DNA of 64,000 nucleotides from a virus, in the IMG/VR virus record IMGVR_UViG_3300027749_000047, positions 62,001 through 126,000 of that record; one strand, 5' to 3'. A model generated the notes under the pieces. That model had not been told where the DNA came from. It did not search any database and saw only the letters and a program-made list of their open reading frames with translations. This document shows positions 39,419 to 47,535 of this stretch, piece by piece; position 1 is the stretch's first letter; every line of letters begins with the position of its first letter. Position numbers and translations under genes: made by a program.

Positions 39419-42060
39419 GATTCTTCTCTTTCTAAGCCGATTAAAGCACCGGCATCAAATAGCGCAGCGACAATACCGCCACATGCTGATGGTGTGTGAC
39501 CTAGCCCAAGTGATTTTGCACCTGTGACTCTTCTTCCGCTTACTTTTCGTGCTAAATCATCAAGTGAAGTGTATGGTGCATGTCTGACAATCTCCTCTGC
39601 GGCTTTTGTGCCTACGTTCTTAATAGAGGTTAATCCTTTACGGATTGCGTTTTGTTTGATGTCAGCCGAGTAACCTTCTTGTGATCTATTTACATGTGGG
39701 GGTCTTATTTGTACTCCTGCTTCTCTAGCTGCTTTAAGGTAAAGCGGTTCTTGTTTTGCGCCTGTGTAGGAATGTAGCATTCCTGCCCAAAACGCTGCTG
39801 GGTGGTGCACTGAATAGTAACCAGTTATGTATGCTAAGACACCGTATGCTGTTGCATGTGCTTTGTTAAACCCATAGCCAGCGTATGCCTCAAGCGCTTC
39901 TTCTAGCCATGCCAAGTCATGAATGTTCATGCCTTTGGCTAATGCTAGTTCGCGTACACGCTTAAGTAGTTCTACCAATTCATCTCTTGCATCACCAACA
40001 TTGGCGTTAGATGCTTTAATGACTTTGCGCATGCGTTCAATTTCTTCAGCGTCCAAACCAATATTGCGCATAACACCAATAACTTGTTCTTGGTATAAAA
40101 GCACGCCGTATGTGTCTTTGGTCTCATCAGAAATAATTGCGTGACGTTGCGGTACTGGCTCTACTCTTTGCCTACGGTAAATGAAATCGTCAGTAGCGCC
40201 TGACTCCATAGTTGCAGGTCTAAACAGCGCCATAGCAGCAATAACATCAGCAATCTTTGTAGGCTTTAACCTACGAACACCACTGCGGCTAGAACCGCCT
40301 TCCAACTGAAACATACCAACCGTATTGCCTTTAGACATAGCACTATATACAGAACGATCATTAAGCGGAATGTCTTCAGGATTTACGCCTGAATACTCAC
40401 TCATAATACGCAAAGCAGTTAGTGTTTTAAGGCCTAGCAAATCAAGTTTTACTAAACCTAAACGCTCAACATCATCTTTATCAAACGATGTCACCATAGT
40501 TTTACTTGAAGCAACATATTGCAGCGGGACCACAGATGCGGCTTCTGCGCTAGGTGCAACAAGTAATCCAGCAGCATGGACGCCATAGCCCAAGAATGCT
40601 TTCTTGTTTGCTAAACCTTTTAGTGCATTCCATTGATACGTAGTTAAAGGTATGTCAGGGTCTGCGCCAAGTTTTCTTGCACGCATTTTCCATCGAACCA
40701 TAAGGCTACCTTTTTGGTCATTTTCATCATCATCTAGACCCATTTGTAGCCAAGTGCTGATGTTAACAACGTGAAAGTTATCTCTAAGCCAGTTAACTAC
40801 CTCATCTCGACGGTCATGCTCAACATCAATATCGATATCTGGTGGCTTAGTCCGGTCTTTTGATAAAAATCGGTCAAACCTTAATCCCCAAACAATTGGA
40901 TCAAAAGATGTGATGCCTAATAGCCAACAAAGTAGCGAACCAGATGCTGAACCACGAACGTTATAATTGATTTTGTTTTCGTCCATGTATCTGCAAACAG
41001 CAGCAGTAAATACTAAATAGCCTGAAAAACCAGCATTTGTAATAACATCTAATTCTTCATAGATACGGTCTAAGTAAGCCTTTTTCTTGCTTGGCTTTAA
41101 CTTTCCTGTTTCTATTTTGTAATCTAATGATTTTAAACTTACTTCTGCTAGTTCTTTTTCAGGATTTCCAGTAACTGTCGTGTCAGGTACTTTAAGCGAA
41201 AAAGTATCCAACTCTGGAATTACTACTTTTGCTTTAGACAACAAATCATCAAGCCCTTGCATTCCTGCGTTAAAAATTGCTGGGGCGTGGTGTTCTTTCA
41301 TCCATTGTGTATCTACCATGTGGTACCCATCACCAGGAAACAGCGCATCCTCTGGGTCTTCTGACCAAGATACAAGCTCTTTCATGGTGTCATGCAGTAC
41401 ACGATCAGACTCTTCTACATAATGCGAGTCTTGCGTAATAATCACCGGTAGACCGTGCTTTTGTGCAATGCGCCATTGAAGGTTTGAGTGCAGGTCGCTA
41501 TCTTGACCATCTAAATAGATTGCGTGGTTTTGTATTTCTACATAAAGACCTGAACCAAACCAGCCAGCCATACTCATAAGTAGGTTATCTGTAATCTTGT
41601 CGATGTCTGCATTTGGTGTTTTTAGTGTTTCAGACAAGACACCAAACCAACAGCCGGTCATTGCTGCAATGCCATCTAATCTTCCGTCTTCAGCAGCTTG
41701 TGCTAAGTCCGCAAAGTCTAGAATTGGCTTGTATTTGAACTGTTGGTGTGACTGCGTAACAAGCCCGGAAAGGTTGCGATAGCCTCTTTCACTTGTTGCA
41801 AGCATACCTAAGTGCATAGTGTCTGGGCGTTTTTGTTCTCTGTTAACTGCGATGTATGCTTCAACACCAGGCAAAGGCAATATTCCGGCTTTTCTGCAAC
41901 CTGTATAAAGTTGCACAGAGCCAGCCATTGTTCCATGATCTGTTAACCCAAGAGCAGGGTATTCTAACTCTTTGGCTTTATTGACTATTGCATCGACGGT
42001 TGGCAGAGCATCTTTAACAGAGTAGCGACTGTGTGTGTGTGCACTCCAAAACGTGCTCAT
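39415..42060 (-). CDS. dnaE: DNA polymerase III alpha subunit (DnaE-type), compact
   Basis: The 881-residue protein begins with a PHP domain (SAHTHSRYSVKDALPTVDAI, LTDHGTMAGSVQLYTGC) followed by the family C polymerase core, including FDRFLSKDRTKPPDIDIDVE near 395-410 and YQEQVIGVMRNIGLDAEEIE. It ends with a helix-hairpin-helix (AIRKGLTSIKNVGTKAAEEI). Bacterial DnaE proteins are about 1160 residues; here the OB and tau-binding C-terminal domains are missing. It should copy the phage genome, with the helicase and primase encoded upstream. Confidence 0.93.
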   Translation of the reverse strand: MSTFWSAHTHSRYSVKDALPTVDAIVNKAKELEYPALGLTDHGTMAGSVQLYTGCRKAGILPLPGVEAYIAVNREQKRPDTMHLGMLATSERGYRNLSGLVTQSHQQFKYKPILDFADLAQAAEDGRLDGIAAMTGCWFGVLSETLKTPNADIDKITDNLLMSMAGWFGSGLYVEIQNHAIYLDGQDSDLHSNLQWRIAQKHGLPVIITQDSHYVEESDRVLHDTMKELVSWSEDPEDALFPGDGYHMVDTQWMKEHHAPAIFNAGMQGLDDLLSKAKVVIPELDTFSLKVPDTTVTGNPEKELAEVSLKSLDYKIETGKLKPSKKKAYLDRIYEELDVITNAGFSGYLVFTAAVCRYMDENKINYNVRGSASGSLLCWLLGITSFDPIVWGLRFDRFLSKDRTKPPDIDIDVEHDRRDEVVNWLRDNFHVVNISTWLQMGLDDDENDQKGSLMVRWKMRARKLGADPDIPLTTYQWNALKGLANKKAFLGYGVHAAGLLVAPSAEAASVVPLQYVASSKTMVTSFDKDDVERLGLVKLDLLGLKTLTALRIMSEYSGVNPEDIPLNDRSVYSAMSKGNTVGMFQLEGGSSRSGVRRLKPTKIADVIAAMALFRPATMESGATDDFIYRRQRVEPVPQRHAIISDETKDTYGVLLYQEQVIGVMRNIGLDAEEIERMRKVIKASNANVGDARDELVELLKRVRELALAKGMNIHDLAWLEEALEAYAGYGFNKAHATAYGVLAYITGYYSVHHPAAFWAGMLHSYTGAKQEPLYLKAAREAGVQIRPPHVNRSQEGYSADIKQNAIRKGLTSIKNVGTKAAEEIVRHAPYTSLDDLARKVSGRRVTGAKSLGLGHTPSACGGIVAALFDAGALIGLEREES

Positions 42061-42087
42061 TATTTCTCCTGAAATATGTAGACAACA

Positions 42088-42117
42088 AAGGAGGCTGCCC
42101 CGCAGGACAGCCCCCTT
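42088..42117 (-). terminator. Hairpin between the SSB-like and polymerase genes
   Basis: AAGGAGGCTG (42088-42097) pairs with CAGCCCCCTT (42108-42117) through one G-U pair. It lies in a 68-base gap, just after the stop at 42129 and before the polymerase. Followed on the minus strand by TGTTGTCT, it is likely to stop part of the transcripts, so more SSB-like protein than polymerase would be made. Confidence 0.6.
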
Positions 42118-42128
42118 CGTAGTTATGA

Positions 42129-43031
42129 TTAAACGTTGTGCGCTTCGGCAAGTGCAATCAACGCAGAGCGTGTGGACCGTGGCGGAATAGAAACATTAGC
42201 CTTAGTCAACAGTGTCTTAAGACGCACATCAGAAATAGATGCATACTTGTTATCATCTGCAGATTCAGTCTCAATGACTGCTTCTTCGTATGATTCAACA
42301 ACATCGTATTCTTCATCTGCGATAGTTGTTTCAATGTGCGTAGATGAGAGACTGCGAACAAACTCTTCAACATCCTTGCGAACGGAAGCAAATACTTCAA
42401 CCAAATCGTACGGTTCAGGTAGTTCAACCGGTGGTTCGTCCTTGATTTGCTTAACGCTCAAGGTAGTGCTCAAGCCAGTTCCACTGACAGTAAGTGCCCA
42501 CGGATGAGTTGTGCAAGAGAAGTTCTCGTCAACATCCTTGTATGTGTTAAAAGCCTTAAACAAGTCTCTTGCTCGCGCAGCGCTCATCTTAAGAATGACA
42601 TGCTTACCTTCTTCAGTAAGAATGTTTACAGCAACCTTGTCTTGGCCTTTAACACGACCATCTGCAGGTGGGAACCTTAGTGATGGCACAACAAGTTCAA
42701 GTAGAGGGTCAGTGCCTCGTGGGGCATATTGACGAAGCCTTTCGCCTGTTTCAGGGTCTTCAACAATAACTTGGTCGTTGACTGGGAACTCTCGGCAACC
42801 TGGTGGGAGTTGGAAACCTCCACGCAGACCGTCAAAAGCTGCAACTTCACGGTAAATGTACCATCCGTGATCTTCAGCCATTGTTTCTTTGTCTGTCAAG
42901 AAACGAACAATGGTTGTGCCCTTTTCAAGGCGGTAGATAGGACGGTAATTGCTGTTATTCTTTTGCGGCTGAGCGTATCCATCGATACCGGCCAGCAACA
43001 TGTCTTCGTCGATGTTGTAATCAATCGGCAT
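42129..43031 (-). CDS. Candidate single-stranded DNA-binding protein
   Basis: ATG 43031 has AAAGGAG upstream, giving 300 residues. The middle (YRPIYRLEKGTTIVRFLTDK, LVVPSLRFPPADGRVKGQDK, VAVNILTEEGKHVILKMSAA) follows the pattern of T4 gp32-like proteins, with an acidic C-terminal part (ADEEYDVVESYEEAVIETES) as in SSBs. The last 40 residues (ISDVRLKTLLTKANVSIPPR then STRSALIALAE) look like a SAP-type DNA-binding domain. It uses C-ending codons often. It lies between the primase side and polymerase. The SSB role is inference. Confidence 0.55.
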   Translation of the reverse strand: MPIDYNIDEDMLLAGIDGYAQPQKNNSNYRPIYRLEKGTTIVRFLTDKETMAEDHGWYIYREVAAFDGLRGGFQLPPGCREFPVNDQVIVEDPETGERLRQYAPRGTDPLLELVVPSLRFPPADGRVKGQDKVAVNILTEEGKHVILKMSAARARDLFKAFNTYKDVDENFSCTTHPWALTVSGTGLSTTLSVKQIKDEPPVELPEPYDLVEVFASVRKDVEEFVRSLSSTHIETTIADEEYDVVESYEEAVIETESADDNKYASISDVRLKTLLTKANVSIPPRSTRSALIALAEAHNV

Positions 43032-43032
43032 G

Positions 43033-43320
43033 TTAACCAATCTCCTTTGCTTTCTTTGCTTGTAACGCGGCTTCACGCTTAGCGTCAATGATGGCTGCCA
43101 AGTTTTCGGCAGTTTGGAATGCAGTGCCTAGCGCAATTGATTGCGCACGATCACTGGCTTCGTCGGATGTTTCTTCTGGCAATACAGCAATACATGCTTC
43201 TGCAGTTGCCCATTGTGTCTGCCCATTCACCAAAAAGGTATGGGTAACTTTTACTGTTACTTTATCGCCGTCGCTAATGGGGATGGGCGCGTAAACATCG
43301 TCATCTTGCTCGTTACTCAT
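43033..43320 (-). CDS. Small protein in the replication operon, unrecognised
   Basis: ATG 43320 has GGAAGAAGA upstream and overlaps the previous stop by eight bases. The 95-residue protein has a beta N-terminal half (VYAPIPISDGDKVTVKVTHT, FLVNGQTQWATAEACIAVLP) and a helical end (FQTAENLAAIIDAKREAALQ). It may assist the SSB-like protein encoded directly downstream; this is only position-based. Confidence 0.6.
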   Translation of the reverse strand: MSNEQDDDVYAPIPISDGDKVTVKVTHTFLVNGQTQWATAEACIAVLPEETSDEASDRAQSIALGTAFQTAENLAAIIDAKREAALQAKKAKEIG

Positions 43321-43735
43321 TTGTATCTTCTTCCGTGTTTGTGACTTCACTGATTGATAGCCACGGCTTGCGCGGTTTAATCATAATGATTTTGTTAGCC
43401 AGGTCAGACTCTAAACCACCATTAGTTACTATACGGTTAAATGACGTTTTGTCCAACACAGACTTGGTTACTTTTGAATACAATTCTGGCGCTTCTGCTT
43501 TTAGCACCGCTAGGTCAACGTCAAAAGTTTCACTGCGCATTACTTTTGCTTTGAATTGTCGACTATCAATCTCAAACTCAACCTTGTCAAAAGTATCGGC
43601 TAGTTGTTCTTGAATGTCTTCAATTTCATGCTCAATCTCGGCCTTGCGTGATTTGAGCTGGAGCAAGCGGTAAAGATCTGCTGTTAGTTCTTCATCCGCT
43701 TTTGCTATTTCTTCTGTGTCAATAATATTTGACAT
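43313..43735 (-). CDS. Coiled-coil protein, unrecognised
   Basis: The 140-residue protein has a long coiled coil (ADLYRLLQLKSRKAEIEHEI, EDIQEQLADTFDKVEFEIDS) followed by a small domain (FKAKVMRSETFDVDLAVLKA, PELYSKVTKSVLDKTSFNRI). Proteins like this, similar in layout to phage Gp157-type proteins, lie next to replication genes. No function can be assigned. Confidence 0.6.
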   Translation of the reverse strand: MSNIIDTEEIAKADEELTADLYRLLQLKSRKAEIEHEIEDIQEQLADTFDKVEFEIDSRQFKAKVMRSETFDVDLAVLKAEAPELYSKVTKSVLDKTSFNRIVTNGGLESDLANKIIMIKPRKPWLSISEVTNTEEDTNE

Positions 43736-43743
43736 CTCTCTCC

Positions 43744-44568
43744 TTAACTGTGTTTTTTGTATGTGCTATTGGTTATTAAGCTGCGAATACTAGTGATTCT
43801 GTCACCTACTTTTATTTCGCCAGGATCGTTTCCACCTACTGTAGACCAGTGGTGTGACAAAACTGGGGAAATGTCGTTCAGTTGGTGTTTTGCTCTTTGA
43901 GCCGCACCCCAACCAGCCGTGTCATCATCAAAAGCAGCAATTACTACCTTTGGTGATAAATCTGCAATCATTTGTACTTGTGGCGCATGTAGACCAGAGC
44001 CAAAACAACCTAGTACAGTCCAGTGGTCTGGTATGCCGGATTGGTCTAAAGCCATCACATCAGCTGCTCCTTCAACAAGCACGACTACTCTTGATGGCTT
44101 GTATTCGCCATAAAAAGTTGCTGATGTACGTACACCGTATGGGTATTTGTATTTGGCTTTTTCATCCTCATGCCTAGTAACAACACCAATAAGTTCATTG
44201 TTTTGATTTCTTATTGGATATGTTGGTGAACCATCAAGATAATTTGTTCCGCATCTGTGTTTAGTTGCAGTCTCAATACCAAACCTTTTTACCCAGTATG
44301 GGCTTGGGCTGTGTGCATCAAATACATCAAGCCATGCTTCTGAATAGATACGTGGTGGTACATCACCTGCAAGTACGCGAATAATGTCTTCTACAGTTGG
44401 TACATAGCCTTCTGTAGTTCCGTGTGCTTTACATGCATGGCAATACCACACACCTTTGCCAACATTTACGGATGCTGATGCATTACCGTCATCGTGTACA
44501 GGGCAACAGAATGATCTCTCTAATCCTCTTCCTGTAGATAGAGCCTCATCTAGTGTTATTCGTTTCAT
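43744..44568 (-). CDS. DNA primase, compact DnaG-type
   Basis: The 274-residue protein has a CHC2-type zinc motif (C22-x2-H25 in RSFCCPVHDDG; C43-x2-C46 in GVWYCHACKAHG), then a Toprim domain with SRVVVLVEGAADVMALDQSG near 160 and VIAAFDDDTAGWGAAQRAKH near 210. It would make RNA primers for the DnaE-type polymerase. It is less than half the length of bacterial DnaG (about 600) and lacks the helicase-binding domain. It follows the helicase gene by three bases. Confidence 0.9.
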   Translation of the reverse strand: MKRITLDEALSTGRGLERSFCCPVHDDGNASASVNVGKGVWYCHACKAHGTTEGYVPTVEDIIRVLAGDVPPRIYSEAWLDVFDAHSPSPYWVKRFGIETATKHRCGTNYLDGSPTYPIRNQNNELIGVVTRHEDEKAKYKYPYGVRTSATFYGEYKPSRVVVLVEGAADVMALDQSGIPDHWTVLGCFGSGLHAPQVQMIADLSPKVVIAAFDDDTAGWGAAQRAKHQLNDISPVLSHHWSTVGGNDPGEIKVGDRITSIRSLITNSTYKKHS

Positions 44569-44571
44569 TTC

Positions 44572-45870
44572 TTACCCCATTTGCATTTCTTCAGCTTCGT
44601 CATCAGCCATTCTCATTTCTGCTGCACGTTCGGCGCTAATGTCGCCAAAGCGTCCAAAGGTTGGGTCAAACTCAGTAAACCAGCGCGAACCAGATTCACC
44701 GTGTCGATACTTAGTGAGTGAGTTAAGCAATACATGCTTAGATACTCTTTTGAGCGTCACTAACGCGTCAGCATCTTGTCCTAAAGCATCAGATTGTGCT
44801 AAATGTTCAGCGCCTGGTGTTTTGTCTGAGTTGCCTCCAGCGCGGTTTATTTGTGCCGCGGCAATGATTGGGACATTGCGATTAAGTGCTACTTCTTTAA
44901 GTTGGTTAGAAATAGCAGCCATTGCTCGCCAGTCTTCAATAGCGCGTGAGCCGGTTGTTGTGTGCATAAGGCCAACGTAGTCCACGATAACTAATGTGTT
45001 ATCACCTGCAACGGCTGAGATGACTGATGCGTCACATCTGCCTTTGGATGGATCATAGACACTAATTGTTCCTGTGGCTGTTTCTGACCACTTTTCCAAT
45101 AGTTTGCGGCGTGTATCAATGTCTATTTCTGTCCATGGACGTTTGTAGTCTTTGAATGCCACTCGATGAATACGATCTTGTACGGATTTAGCAGGCATTT
45201 CGAGACTGAAGTATGCAACATCCCAGCCACCTTCTGCTGCAGCAACAGCATGTTGAATCATTTTCCATGATTTACCAATACCTAAACGCGCTGCTACAAA
45301 CCACAAATCACCTGCAGCAATACCACCAGTGATTGCGCTAAGCATTCCATACGGTACTGGGCACATGTTGAGCTCTTGCTCATTCTCCAAAAGTGTTAAA
45401 TCTGTAGCATCAATGCCCATACCAATGGCTGGTTGTATTTGCGATAAACCATTTTTTAGGTAATCAATAGCCTCATCGTTTGCGTCTTCTGCAAGAGATG
45501 CTGATGCTTTAGACATTGCTGAACGTAAAACTCTGTTTGTGTGTGCATCAGATAGTTGACTTGCTGCCCATACAGGGTTTATGTCTGATGTGTACGGGAA
45601 CCGTGGGTACTTTTCTTGAAGTAAGTGAACTGGTGGAGCACAGTTAGCATCCTGTTGGTATTTCATACAAAACTCATGAATAGGTTTGTGGCCTGATATT
45701 TGTTCTGTCTTAACACCAAACATACCTGGGATATAGACACCGGTATCTATTAGCGCTGAAATAAACAATGCTTCTGGAGCATGATCTGCTGTAGAACCGT
45801 AGTTAACTTGTATGTGCTTATCACTGACCAGTTTCATGTAACTGTTTTTCTCTTGTTTTTGTAATCCCAT
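44572..45870 (-). CDS. DnaB-type replicative helicase
   Basis: The 432-residue protein has a RecA-type core: Walker A GIGKSWKMIQHA near 195, GWDVAYFSLEMPAKSVQDRI, Walker B NTLVIVDYVGLMHTTTGSR, NRNVPIIAAAQINRAGGNSD, and HGESGSRWFTEFDPTFGRFGD at the end, as in DnaB. The N-terminal domain is short. It is the first gene of the leftward operon, with AGGAG upstream, and starts about 20 bases after a terminator-like leader hairpin. Confidence 0.9.
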   Translation of the reverse strand: MGLQKQEKNSYMKLVSDKHIQVNYGSTADHAPEALFISALIDTGVYIPGMFGVKTEQISGHKPIHEFCMKYQQDANCAPPVHLLQEKYPRFPYTSDINPVWAASQLSDAHTNRVLRSAMSKASASLAEDANDEAIDYLKNGLSQIQPAIGMGIDATDLTLLENEQELNMCPVPYGMLSAITGGIAAGDLWFVAARLGIGKSWKMIQHAVAAAEGGWDVAYFSLEMPAKSVQDRIHRVAFKDYKRPWTEIDIDTRRKLLEKWSETATGTISVYDPSKGRCDASVISAVAGDNTLVIVDYVGLMHTTTGSRAIEDWRAMAAISNQLKEVALNRNVPIIAAAQINRAGGNSDKTPGAEHLAQSDALGQDADALVTLKRVSKHVLLNSLTKYRHGESGSRWFTEFDPTFGRFGDISAERAAEMRMADDEAEEMQMG

Positions 45871-45890
45871 TTTTTCTCCTGTGTGTATAA

Positions 45891-45950
45891 AACAAAATAG
45901 CCTTAAGTCTGTATCTAGAATTACCTAGACTAAGGCTTAAAGCTATTTTT
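45891..45950 (-). terminator. Terminator-like leader hairpin before the helicase
   Basis: On the minus strand AGCCTTAGTCT pairs with AGACTTAAGGCT (45927-45937 with 45899-45910, one bulge) and then ATTTTGTTTT follows. An outer 8-bp pairing AAAATAGC/GCTATTTT extends it. It lies between the -10 at 46007 and the helicase start, so it would stop transcription unless overcome. Confidence 0.7.
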
Positions 45951-46006
45951 GGGAAGTCAAAAGTTAAAATCTTTTAGGCATACTGCCCCCTCCCCGTGTA
46001 AGAGCA

Positions 46007-46012
46007 ATTATA
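46007..46012 (-). promoter_or_regulatory. Extended -10 promoter of the replication operon
   Basis: On the minus strand TGG-TATAAT is a full extended -10. A -35 is weak. It would start RNA near 46000 and give a leader of about 130 nt before the helicase gene at 45870. It faces away from the promoter at 46131. Confidence 0.65.
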
Positions 46013-46108
46013 CCAGATAAATCTGAATAGGAATACCTAACAGGAAGCCATAGCAGGTAATACTTTGTAACAATCTGATAACAAGAACTTATGGGTAATC
46101 AAAGTGGG

Positions 46109-46136
46109 GTTGCGATTAGAAAGCATATGATACAAT
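46109..46136 (+). promoter_or_regulatory. Promoter of the structured RNA and late-side genes
   Basis: GTTGCG (46109-46114), a 16-base spacer and TACAAT (46131-46136) preceded by TGA form an extended -10 promoter. RNA would begin near 46141, at the first base of the folded RNA described next. Confidence 0.65.
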
Positions 46137-46139
46137 AAA

Positions 46140-46363
46140 GGCTGAGTACGTAGTGTTCAGAAAGCAGATTAAATAACATTCACAATAACACTCCATTAAA
46201 AGTGTTAAAGTGAAAGAAGCGAAAGCAAAAAATCTGAGTACTTAACTGAGCATAGCTGTTAAAGCGAAGCGCCACTACGGTACGGAAGCCTAAACATATA
46301 GCGATAACCACTGTAAAAAATAGGCAAGGAATAACCCTTGTTAACGCAGGGGTTTTTTCTTTT
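46140..46363 (+). ncRNA. Structured non-coding RNA with closing stem and terminator
   Basis: The two ends pair: GGCT, GTAC and GTAGTG (46140-46155) with CACTAC, GTAC and AGCC (46273-46290). Inside, CAGATT/AATCTG (46165-46170 with 46231-46236) encloses TTCAC/GTGAA (46179, 46210) and AACACT/AGTGTT (46187-46192 with 46201-46206), a GCGAAAGC tetraloop hairpin (46219-46226), and beside it TTAAC/GTTAA (46242, 46258). A promoter starts it and an intrinsic terminator ends it. No protein frame is present. Family unknown; it could be a regulatory leader RNA or an origin-linked RNA. Confidence 0.75.
46333..46363 (+). terminator. Intrinsic terminator of the structured RNA
   Basis: AACCCTTG (46333-46340) pairs with CAGGGGTT (46347-46354), with one G-U pair and a six-base loop, followed by TTTTCTTTT. 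It ends 38 bases before the lysin-like gene, so that gene is served by read-through or another start. Confidence 0.85.
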
Positions 46364-46401
46364 GTGTACACTAGACACATAACTACAATCAAGGAGCAAT
46401 A

Positions 46402-46818
46402 ATGGCAATATCACGTATTACAGGCACTCAAGCATTTTCACACATGAATGTTTGGCGTCTTAATGAAAAAAATGGTTTTCTTGGCTACTGCCACAGAACA
46501 TGTCAGAATGCTTGGGGACTACCTCCTAAGTATGAATCAGCTATTGATGCATGGAATCATGTACCTAAGCAGCATCGTCATACAGATCCAACTAAGGCTC
46601 CTATAGGAAGTCCCCATTTTTGGGAAGGTGGCTTGTATGGGCATGTGGCGCTTCAGTCAGATAAGAAAGATGTTGTTATTACTACTGATGCCCCTCGCCC
46701 TAATTACATTGGTTTAGAGCACATGGATTTCTTTACTAAGAACTGGGGTAAGAAGTATCTTGGTTGGGCTTCCCAGTACAACGATGTTGATTTGCAGTTG
46801 GGTAAGATGCCTTCATGA
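46402..46818 (+). CDS. Lysin-like cell wall hydrolase (CHAP/NlpC-type)
   Basis: The 138-residue protein has NGFLGYCHRTCQNAWGLPPK (catalytic Cys candidate at about 30), APIGSPHFWEGGLYGHVALQ (His at about 81) and VVITTDAPRPNYIGLEHMDF then KKYLGWASQYNDVDL. The Cys...GHVA..S...TDA order is that of CHAP and related amidases. AAGGAG precedes the ATG. It is followed by a candidate holin-like membrane protein, which fits a lysis role. It lacks a separate wall-binding domain. Confidence 0.65.
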   Translation: MAISRITGTQAFSHMNVWRLNEKNGFLGYCHRTCQNAWGLPPKYESAIDAWNHVPKQHRHTDPTKAPIGSPHFWEGGLYGHVALQSDKKDVVITTDAPRPNYIGLEHMDFFTKNWGKKYLGWASQYNDVDLQLGKMPS

Positions 46819-46958
46819 TTAAATGGCTCAAGAGTTTAGATTGGGAACTTGTATTGTTCAGGTTCATTATTCTTATGACCGGCGCTTGGGCATTATTCAA
46901 TGCTTTCTTACTAGCTGATTTGTTTTATTGGTACAAGACAGGTCACAATTTCTGGTAA
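46815..46958 (+). CDS. Small membrane protein, holin-like
   Basis: The 47-residue frame overlaps the lysin stop (ATGA). It reads MIKWLKSLDWELVLFRFIIL, then MTGAWALFNAFLLADLFYWY and KTGHNFW. One long or two short membrane helices are likely, with a basic end. Coupling to a wall hydrolase suggests a holin or release peptide, but two other holin-like genes lie at 49878-50398. Confidence 0.55.
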   Translation: MIKWLKSLDWELVLFRFIILMTGAWALFNAFLLADLFYWYKTGHNFW

Positions 46959-47107
46959 TATTTTGCTTAGTGTGGGCTTCCTAGGACGTGCCTTTACTAG
47001 CCGCAGTATTGTGGCTCCGTATGGAGTACCAATACCGCCTTGCCAAGACCCTCGTGCACCACATTCTTTCAGTGTTTGTGGGAGCGGGGGTTTTGTGCTA
47101 CATTTAA

Positions 47108-47179
47108 GGTACTGTAGTCCAATAGAGCAGAGACGGCCAGAAAATGGAGGGATTGCAGGTTCAAATCCTGCCAGTACCA
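47108..47179 (+). tRNA. tRNA-like element with defective anticodon arm
   Basis: The acceptor stem is perfect (GGTACTG with CAGTACC, then A) and so is the T arm (GCAGG-TTCAAAT-CCTGC). The D arm is short (GTCC-AATA-GAGC with one mismatch) and lacks GG in the loop. The anticodon arm cannot form five pairs: only CCA/TGG pairs around GAAAA, and no T precedes a plausible anticodon. Total length 72 is normal. No CCA is encoded at the end. It may be a decayed tRNA or a tRNA mimic. Confidence 0.55.
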
Positions 47180-47485
47180 CTTCGCTAGTCTATGCACCAT
47201 GACGTCTGGGAGTATGGGCCTCCATTAAATTGGGCGGCGGAGTCTTTTATGGAATAAGAGTTTGTTTATTCCAAGTTATATGATAAGTTTTCTTTTAACA
47301 GCACGGATTGCAACTGTGTTGGTGAGTGGCTGAAAAAAGTCTCCTGTTTAGGTGGGATGATAAAGCACAACGTGGGTTTAGCGGCCTGGACTTAGCGGTC
47401 TAAAGCGTTGGTAGGAACAAGGCGGTACATAGGATACCTAAACTTCTCCTTGGTGGTAACAGACAATCCACCCTTACAACCTTAA

Positions 47486-47534
47486 GGCCCCGTATGCGGA
47501 CATGATCTGATTGTGACCGGTACGGGGTCTTTTG
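47486..47534 (+). terminator. Intrinsic terminator of the RNA region
   Basis: GGCCCCGTA (47486-47494) pairs with TACGGGGTC (47521-47529) through one G-U pair, with a 26-base loop that has its own pairing potential, followed by TTTTGTGATTTT. It ends the non-coding stretch that contains the tRNA-like element. Confidence 0.75.
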
Positions 47535-47535
47535 T

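Larger units (their letters stand above)
46959..47535 (+). ncRNA. Candidate large structured RNA containing a tRNA-like element
   Basis: No credible protein gene is present; the frames on the other strand are antisense to a tRNA-like element. Pairings include GTATTG/CAATAC with CTCC/GGAG (47006-47035), GGAATAA/TTATTCC (near 47250), CAGCAC/GTGTTG (near 47300) and a final terminator. Giant phage RNAs such as GOLLD and ROOL are known to lie near or around tRNAs in phages of actinobacteria, lactobacilli and lake or gut samples. Whether this is one of them cannot be decided by eye. Confidence 0.45.

Noticed and set aside
46911-47180. Minus-strand open frame of 89 codons (MVLAGFEPAIPPFSGRLC at its start)
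   Set aside because: It is antisense to the tRNA-like element; such peptides are well-known false products of tRNA genes.
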